From Methanobacterium sp964452085 (GTDB lineage: Archaea; Methanobacteriota; Methanobacteria; Methanobacteriales; Methanobacteriaceae), in assembly GCA_964452085.1 (NCBI GenBank), contig CAYVKL010000003.1:1-64000 (forward strand): a DNA stretch of 64,000 nt, in the 5' to 3' direction. This document shows, one piece after another, positions 58,334 through 64,000 of this stretch (positions are counted from its first letter, which is position 1; each line of letters starts with the position of its first letter). The translations under genes and the position numbers were made by a program. The notes under the pieces were generated by a model. The model worked only from the letters and a program-made list of their open reading frames with translations, did not search any database and was not told the DNA's origin.

Positions 58334-59935
58334 ATGCTTCTGGAACACAATGTAGTGGTAAAAGATCCCCTAAAGGTAGAACTGCGTTTCGCCTCGTGTT
58401 ATCCCAATCTTTACCGCAGCGCCATGTCTTCAGTAGGTTTTCACATTTTATATGATTATCTAAACCACCATGAAAATATTTACTGTGAAAGAGTTGTTTA
58501 TCCGTATGGTAAGAGTCTAGAGACGGGTTCACCCTTGAAAGACTTTGATGTGGTTAGTTTTTCCCTTCAGTACGAACAGGACTACCCTCATGTTCTGGAA
58601 ATGCTGCGTGAGGGAGGTTTAAATGTAAGGAGCAAAGACAGGTCCCCAAAAGACCCGCTGATAATCGCCGGAGGCCCCTGTGCAAGTTCAAACCCATTAC
58701 CCATGAGTCCTTTTATTGACCTTTTCTTTTTAGGTGAAGGTGAAGCAATTTTCCCCGAGTTTTTAGAAAAATTACAAGAAATAGAAACCCCACGCAATAA
58801 TTTAGATGTTTTCAGGGAAGTAAAAGGTATATTTGTTCCAAGTAACACTCAAGATGAGACCAGTACCTCGCAGGATGATCCAAGTAATGAAAAAGCAAAA
58901 CTGGTTACTTTAAAAGGTATGAAGGATGCGTGGCGCCCTGTGAAGCAGGTTTTTCCAGAAACAAATAATAAAGAACTGATTCCTGCTTTTGGAAAGGCAT
59001 TTCTCCTGGAAGTTTCCAGAGGTTGTGCTAGGGGATGTCGTTTCTGCATGGCTGGCTGCCTTTACCGCCCCCGTAGAGAAGTTGATATGCACACACTTCT
59101 TGAAACCGCGGAGGAGGGTAGGGAATCTACTGGTTTGAATAAAATCGCCCTTATTGGTGCAGCTGTATCTGATTATTCCCATATTGAAGAACTTTGTTAT
59201 GAACTTCTGGAGAAGGGTTTTCAAGTTACCACACCTTCATTGCGGATTGAATCCTTATCAAATAATTTACTTGAGAGTTTAAAACGAAGCGGGCTTAAAA
59301 CAATTACCATTGCCCCTGAATCAATTTGGAGACTGAGAAAGGTAGTCAACAAACCCATAACTGATGATGAAATTAAGAATGCTATCAAAACTGCATTTTC
59401 AAATGATATGAATGTTAAGCTCTATTTCCTGACAGGACTGCCAACTGAAACCATGGATGATCTCATTGATCTAATAAATCTGATTAAGGATCTGCAAAAT
59501 ATGGCACCCAGACTGAATTCACTTAGAATAAGTATCAATCCATTCATACCAAAACCCCACACTCCATTCCAGTGGGCAGAATTCAATCTAAAAGAAATTA
59601 AAGGTAAAGTAAACTACCTGAAAAAACACCTGAAAAATCGACATTTCAAGGTTGAAAATCCGAACAAAGCCCTGATACAGTATGTTTTGTCCATGGGAAA
59701 TGTTGATTTATCGGATCTTATCGAAGAATCATCCCAGAAAAAAGTTCCTACAGGAAAATGGAAGAAATTCTCACCAGACTGGATAAAATCTAATGAAACT
59801 CCATGGAGAGAGATTGATGTGGGAGTATCAGATGATTTCCTATTTGCAGAATATGAAAAAGGATTGAATGGAGATATAACACCCTGGTGTGAGACTTTTG
59901 GTTGTTACAATTGTGGAGTTGGTTGTAAAAAATAA
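58334..59935 (+). CDS. Radical SAM protein with N-terminal B12-binding-like domain
   Basis: The 533-residue protein has a MiaB/B12-radical-SAM-like layout. The N-terminal part (1-150) contains FASCYPNLYRSAMSSVGFHI, DVVSFSLQYEQDYPHV and IIAGGPCASSNP. The radical SAM [4Fe-4S] site is C231-x3-C235-x2-C238 in SRGCARGCRFCMAG, with an extra Cys242. The C-terminus ends in four close cysteines (WCETFGCYNCGVGCKK), which may bind a second cluster. Members of this group are common in methanogens and uncharacterised. GGAG lies about 12 bases before ATG, a rather long spacing. Confidence 0.82.
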   Translation: MLLEHNVVVKDPLKVELRFASCYPNLYRSAMSSVGFHILYDYLNHHENIYCERVVYPYGKSLETGSPLKDFDVVSFSLQYEQDYPHVLEMLREGGLNVRSKDRSPKDPLIIAGGPCASSNPLPMSPFIDLFFLGEGEAIFPEFLEKLQEIETPRNNLDVFREVKGIFVPSNTQDETSTSQDDPSNEKAKLVTLKGMKDAWRPVKQVFPETNNKELIPAFGKAFLLEVSRGCARGCRFCMAGCLYRPRREVDMHTLLETAEEGRESTGLNKIALIGAAVSDYSHIEELCYELLEKGFQVTTPSLRIESLSNNLLESLKRSGLKTITIAPESIWRLRKVVNKPITDDEIKNAIKTAFSNDMNVKLYFLTGLPTETMDDLIDLINLIKDLQNMAPRLNSLRISINPFIPKPHTPFQWAEFNLKEIKGKVNYLKKHLKNRHFKVENPNKALIQYVLSMGNVDLSDLIEESSQKKVPTGKWKKFSPDWIKSNETPWREIDVGVSDDFLFAEYEKGLNGDITPWCETFGCYNCGVGCKK

Positions 59936-60065
59936 TAATCAATTTAATTAAAATTTCACTTAAAATTGAATAAGGGAATATAACAATGAATAAGGGAAAA
60001 TTTACAAACATGAAAATATTAACATCCCATTACTAATGAAATAAAAATATTTTATGGTAATTAAT

Positions 60066-61178
60066 ATGAAACCAGCAAAAAGAGTTCAATCCATTGATCT
60101 ATCCGGGATACGCAAAATGTTTGATTTGGTGGGAGAAGACTCCATCAACCTGGCTCTGGGCGAACCAGACTTTGATACCCCAACTCATATTCGTGAAGCA
60201 GTGCAAAAAGCACTTGAAGACGGTTTCACCCATTACACTGGCAATATGGGAATAATTGAATTACGAGAAGCCATATCTCATAAATTGAAGACTGAAAATC
60301 ACGTTAATACTTCTCCTTCATCGATTATTGTAACTGTGGGAGCCAGTGGAGCTCTTTATTCCAGCGTTAATGCACTTATAAATGAAGGAGATGAAGTTAT
60401 TATCCCTGACCCGGGTTTCGTGGCTTATGATGCTTGCGTGAAAATATCCGGGGGAAAATCCGTCCCAGCCCACCTTAAAGATGAAAATGAGTTCCGGATG
60501 ATTCCTGAAGAAATTCTTGAGCAGGTGACTCCAAATACGAAGGCAATTATTATGAATTCACCTGGAAATCCCACAGGTGGCGTGCTGGAAAAGAGTGATG
60601 TTAAGGGATTGGCAGATATTGCCAATGACCATAACTTAATTCTTATTTCTGATGAGATTTATGAAAAGATCATTTATGGAAAGAAACATTACAGCCCGGC
60701 AAGTTATTCTGATAACGTAATAACCATTAATGGATTCTCCAAGACTTATGCAATGACTGGTTTCCGCATTGGATATCTTGCAGCGCCTCCTAAATTGTCT
60801 GAAGAGATTTTAAAAGTTCATCAGTACACTGTTACTTGTGCAACTTCCCTATCTCAAAAAGCTGCATTAGCAGCCCTTCAAGGTCCCCAGGAGAGTGTGA
60901 AAACAATGGTGAGGGAGTTCAAACGAAGGAGGGATCTGGTTGTGGAAAAGCTTAGAGGCATGGGCATAAATTGTAGCTTGCCAAAGGGCGCTTTTTATGT
61001 TTTACCAAGAATTGAAAACCCGGAACTCTTTGTGGAAAATGCACTGAAAAAGGATGTGGTGCTTGTTCCAGGTACTTCATTTGGAAAGTATGGTGAGGGG
61101 CACTTCCGAATTTCTTACGCTGCCTCTTATGAGGATCTTAAAGAAGCCATGGACCGTTTGGAATCCATTAACATTTAA
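60066..61178 (+). CDS. Class I/II aminotransferase (aspartate aminotransferase-like)
   Basis: The fold type I PLP enzyme (about 370 residues) has NLALGEPDFDTP, VGASGALYSSVNALINEGDEV cut at the helix, NSPGNPTGGVL, SDEIYEKIIYG and the Schiff-base lysine in NGFSKTYAMTGFRIGY (Lys at 230 counted from 60054). The late GHFRISYAASYEDL has the carboxylate-binding Arg. It would transaminate an amino acid with 2-oxoglutarate. The exact substrate (Asp, Ala, Tyr or diaminopimelate) cannot be told. The frame opens at ATG 60054. ATG 60066 (MKPAKRV) matches the family start better. Confidence 0.9.
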   Translation: MKPAKRVQSIDLSGIRKMFDLVGEDSINLALGEPDFDTPTHIREAVQKALEDGFTHYTGNMGIIELREAISHKLKTENHVNTSPSSIIVTVGASGALYSSVNALINEGDEVIIPDPGFVAYDACVKISGGKSVPAHLKDENEFRMIPEEILEQVTPNTKAIIMNSPGNPTGGVLEKSDVKGLADIANDHNLILISDEIYEKIIYGKKHYSPASYSDNVITINGFSKTYAMTGFRIGYLAAPPKLSEEILKVHQYTVTCATSLSQKAALAALQGPQESVKTMVREFKRRRDLVVEKLRGMGINCSLPKGAFYVLPRIENPELFVENALKKDVVLVPGTSFGKYGEGHFRISYAASYEDLKEAMDRLESINI

Positions 61179-61206
61179 CCCCCAACATATGGGGGACTAT
61201 TTTTTT
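61179..61206 (+). terminator. G/C hairpin plus T tract after aminotransferase gene
   Basis: Arms CCCCC (61179-61183) and GGGGG (61191-61195) around AACATAT, followed by a T-run at 61200-61206. It lies one base beyond the stop codon. Confidence 0.75.
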
Positions 61207-61252
61207 AAATATAAAGTACCTTTTTTCTATACAATATCTTATCTAATTCAAT

Positions 61253-61398
61253 GTTAGGTGTGTCTATGAGAATTAGATAAACCTAACTTTTTATTTTCCG
61301 TATTAGGACATCCTAACACTTCAATTAAGGGAAAAAGATAAATATACCCACTTCCATATCTAAATAAACTCAATGGTGAATAATTCATTACACCTAAT
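61253..61398 (+). promoter_or_regulatory. TTAGG/CCTAA elements upstream of P-type ATPase, candidate DtxR-type operator
   Basis: GTTAGGT (61253-61259) pairs with ACCTAAC (61281-61287). A tighter perfect palindrome of arms TTAGGA and TCCTAA with CA between them is at 61303-61316. A further CACCTAAT is at 61391-61398. A TATA-like AAATATAC lies near 61340-61347. DtxR/MntR-type iron or manganese regulators recognise TTAGG...CCTAA operators, so metal control is suggested. Confidence 0.55.
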
Positions 61399-61439
61399 AC
61401 GCATATTATAAACAAAATCATTATCATGGAAGTGAATCA

Positions 61440-64000
61440 TTGGCAGCTGAACTTGACATTAAAAACATTTCCGGCCTTTCTTCTGAAGAAGCTAAGGTGA
61501 AAATAAAAAATGAAGGATATAACGAGCTTCCTTCAACTGATAAAAGATCTGTTTTTACTATTGTCATGGAAGTAATGCGTGAACCAATGTTCCTCCTTTT
61601 AATTGCATGTGGAACTATTTACCTATTTTTAGGAGACCTTCAGGAGGCATTAATGCTCCTGGGATTTGTTTTCGTAATAATGGGCATCACATTTTACCAG
61701 GAACGAAAAACTGAAAGAACCTTAGAGGCACTCCGAGATTTATCCAGTCCTCGGGCTCTGGTTATACGTAACGGGGAACAGATTAGAATTGCAGGTAGGG
61801 AAGTGGTCACTGGCGACATAATCATGCTCAAAGAGGGAGATAGAGTTCCAGCAGACGCAGTTATATTATCCTGCAGTAATCTACTCATCAACGAATCCCT
61901 ATTAACCGGAGAATCTGTTCCAGTGCGCAAAGTTCAGTGTGGAGGAATAATGGAAATGCATCCGCCAGGCGGTGATGGTCATCCTTCAGTTTACTCTGGA
62001 ACTCTGGTGGTGCAGGGACAGGGAGTGGCTCAAGTAATATCCACTGGCCTAAACACTGAAATGGGGCGTATTGGAAAACGTCTTCAAACTCTTGAAACTG
62101 AAGACACCTCTTTACAGAAGGAAACCAGAATTTTGGTGCGTAACATGGCACTGGTGGGTGTGGCACTTTGTGCCGCAGTGGTTGTGATCTACGGACTCAC
62201 ACGACTGGACTGGCTTAACGGTTTCCTGGCAGGAATAACCTTAGCCATGGCCATCCTTCCAGAGGAATTTCCAGTGGTTTTAACCATCTTTTTGGCTTTA
62301 GGAGCATGGAGAATATCTAGAAAAAATGTGCTTACCCGTCGTTCTCATGCCATACAGGCACTGGGATCAACCACAGTACTCTGCGTGGATAAAACAGGGA
62401 CCCTAACCCTGAACCAGATGTCAGTAGCAAAAATCTTCGCTGGCAATGATTTTTTTAATATCAAACCGGGAAAAACAGAGCATTTGCCTGAAAATTTCCA
62501 TGAACTCATTGAATTCAGCATCTTAGCCAGCCAAAGAGACCCCTTTGATCCTATGGAGAAATCACTGAAAGAATTAGGTGATGAAGCCCTGAAAGAAACT
62601 GAACATTTGCATGAAGACTGGCAGCTGGTGCAGGAGTACTCTCTCTCCCAGGAATTACTGGCAATGTCCCATGTATGGCAATCTCCTGATGGTGAGGATT
62701 ATATAATAGCTTCTAAAGGGGCTCCTGAGGCTGTGGCCGATCTTTGTCATTTAAATTCTGATGAGCTAACCAAGTTATCTCAAAATATTTCTTCAATGGC
62801 CAGCGAAGGTTTAAGAATAATTGGAGTGGCCCGTGCTTACTTTAAAAAACCAAACCTCCCCAGCCAGCAGCATGATTTTAACTTCGAGTTCCTGGGACTG
62901 GTGGGTTTCCAGGATCCAGTGCGAGATGAGGTTCCACAGGCTGTGGAAGAATGTTACCAGGCAGGAATAAGGGTGGTGATGATCACTGGAGATTATCCTG
63001 GAACAGCCAGAAACATAGCCCAAAAAATAGGACTTAATCAATCTGAAAAAGTAATAACCGGCCCTGAGTTAGATGGAATGGATGATAAAACCCTCTCAAA
63101 ACAAGTGAAAGAGGTTAATATCTTTGCACGTATGGTTCCGGAGATGAAGCTCCGTCTGGTGGAGGCCCTTAAATCCAATGGCGAAATAGTGGCCATGACT
63201 GGAGACGGAGTAAATGATGCTCCAGCACTTAAATCAGCCCAGATAGGAATAAGTATGGGTGGTCGGGGTACAGATGTGGCAAGGGAAGCATCATCCCTGG
63301 TTTTACTTGGAGATGATTTCTCATCAATAGTAGCTGCAGTGAAAATGGGTAGGCGAATCTATGATAACCTTAAAAAAGCCACTGCCTATATCTTTGCAGT
63401 TCACGTTCCCATAATAGGGATGTCATTCTTTCCAGTATTATTCCAATGGCCTCTTGTTCTTTTCCCAGTTCAAATCGTGTTTATGGAGCTTATTATTGAC
63501 CCTGCCTGTTCAGTAGTCTTTGAAGCCGAGCCTGCTGAGGAGAACGTTATGAAAAGACCTCCAAGAAGTTCAAATGAAGCATTGTTCAATAAGGGAACCA
63601 TTGGGATGAGCATTTTACAGGGAATCGTGGTCCTTTTGATTGTTTTAGCTGTATATCTCTTTGCATTATACAATAATCAAGGCGAAACTGATGCACGTAC
63701 CATAAGTTTTACCACTCTCATCATAGCCAACCTGGCATTAATCCTAACCAACCGTTCATGGTCTTACACCATACTCGAAACACTAAGATCTCCCAACAAG
63801 GCATTGTGGTGGGTGCTAGGTGGTGCTACTGCATTCCTGGCCATGGTTCTATATTTCCCACCATTACAACAGCTCTTCCAGTTCTGCCCACTTCACCTCA
63901 ATGATATACTACTGTGCATAATGGCAGGTTCAGCCAGCATAGTATGGTTTGAAGGACTTAAATGGCTTAAAAGACATAAAGGAAAGAAAATTTCCACTTA
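61440..64000 (+). CDS. P-type cation-transporting ATPase (runs to right edge)
   Basis: The frame starts at TTG 61440, with GGAAGTGA 5 bases upstream, and is open to the last base. The final two bases TA are the first two of an expected stop codon, so about 853 residues are complete. Visible P2-type features are an N-terminal cation-ATPase helix region, TGES (156-159), AILPEEFPVV in helix 4 (in place of PEGLP or PEMLP), the phosphorylation motif DKTGTLT at 317-323, and TGDGVNDAPALK with Asp589 and Asp593. The transported ion is unknown. The TTAGG-type promoter elements suggest a divalent metal such as Mn, Fe or Ca. Confidence 0.9.
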   Translation, partial: MAAELDIKNISGLSSEEAKVKIKNEGYNELPSTDKRSVFTIVMEVMREPMFLLLIACGTIYLFLGDLQEALMLLGFVFVIMGITFYQERKTERTLEALRDLSSPRALVIRNGEQIRIAGREVVTGDIIMLKEGDRVPADAVILSCSNLLINESLLTGESVPVRKVQCGGIMEMHPPGGDGHPSVYSGTLVVQGQGVAQVISTGLNTEMGRIGKRLQTLETEDTSLQKETRILVRNMALVGVALCAAVVVIYGLTRLDWLNGFLAGITLAMAILPEEFPVVLTIFLALGAWRISRKNVLTRRSHAIQALGSTTVLCVDKTGTLTLNQMSVAKIFAGNDFFNIKPGKTEHLPENFHELIEFSILASQRDPFDPMEKSLKELGDEALKETEHLHEDWQLVQEYSLSQELLAMSHVWQSPDGEDYIIASKGAPEAVADLCHLNSDELTKLSQNISSMASEGLRIIGVARAYFKKPNLPSQQHDFNFEFLGLVGFQDPVRDEVPQAVEECYQAGIRVVMITGDYPGTARNIAQKIGLNQSEKVITGPELDGMDDKTLSKQVKEVNIFARMVPEMKLRLVEALKSNGEIVAMTGDGVNDAPALKSAQIGISMGGRGTDVAREASSLVLLGDDFSSIVAAVKMGRRIYDNLKKATAYIFAVHVPIIGMSFFPVLFQWPLVLFPVQIVFMELIIDPACSVVFEAEPAEENVMKRPPRSSNEALFNKGTIGMSILQGIVVLLIVLAVYLFALYNNQGETDARTISFTTLIIANLALILTNRSWSYTILETLRSPNKALWWVLGGATAFLAMVLYFPPLQQLFQFCPLHLNDILLCIMAGSASIVWFEGLKWLKRHKGKKIST

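Overview
The window reads as a chromosome segment of an AT-rich euryarchaeal methanogen, most likely Methanobacterium or a close relative (Methanobacteriaceae). The support is: class III signal-peptide pilins next to AglB oligosaccharyltransferases, DUF2070, DUF166 and DUF169 proteins, the ArvABC vesiculation set, an archaeal-type CoaD, an RqcH/NEMF homologue, TATA/BRE-like promoters and GGTGA/GGAGG ribosome-binding sites. No rRNA, tRNA, CRISPR array or intact insertion sequence was seen. Bases 30429-30528 are a 100-N assembly gap.

Layout. (1) 1-2.7 kb: end of a TetR regulator, a DUF169 protein and a DHA2-type MFS exporter. (2) 2.8-6.9 kb: dapB, then an ArsR-type repressor divergent from a putative operon of a small internally duplicated membrane protein, a methyltransferase, an ArsC-like protein that has lost its nucleophilic cysteine and gained a tail with three Cys-Cys pairs, and a DUF166 protein. 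This is the most unusual gene set in the window. (3) 7.1-18.7 kb: poorly characterised membrane and zinc-ribbon proteins, a 1028-residue REC/PAS/GAF histidine kinase, a ferredoxin, a VapBC-like pair, fumarase beta overlapping a DUF6282 gene, and an AAA ATPase. (4) 19.1-28.7 kb: conserved archaeal genes: DUF2070, an EMC6-like protein divergent from rqcH, arvA-arvB-arvC, a UPF0173 hydrolase with a membrane-anchored TrmB-like protein, and a MurG-like glycosyltransferase.

(5) 28.9-57.5 kb is a large cell-surface locus. Five short class III (type IV pilin-like) genes, two of them identical in DNA, lie beside two diverged AglB genes whose WWDYG motifs are both altered. Upstream of each AglB gene is a decayed fragment of a GT39-type gene. 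Then come four paralogous polytopic GT39/PMT-like transferases, three GT2-type enzymes, a GT4 enzyme, a probable GT-B protein, a Wzx-like flippase, a UPF0104 membrane protein, a hexapeptide acyltransferase, a DegT/DnrJ aminotransferase, a methyltransferase and an ATP-grasp/HAD fusion. Together they would make, modify, flip and attach a lipid-linked glycan to surface proteins, plausibly including the pilins. Strand switches are frequent and the 36-52 kb part looks even more AT-rich than its flanks, as expected of a variable surface island. yjjX sits inside this block.

(6) 57.7-64 kb: coaD, a radical SAM protein, a class I aminotransferase with a clear hairpin terminator, and a P-type cation ATPase that starts at TTG and runs to the right edge. 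Its promoter region carries four TTAGG/CCTAA elements resembling DtxR-family metalloregulator sites.
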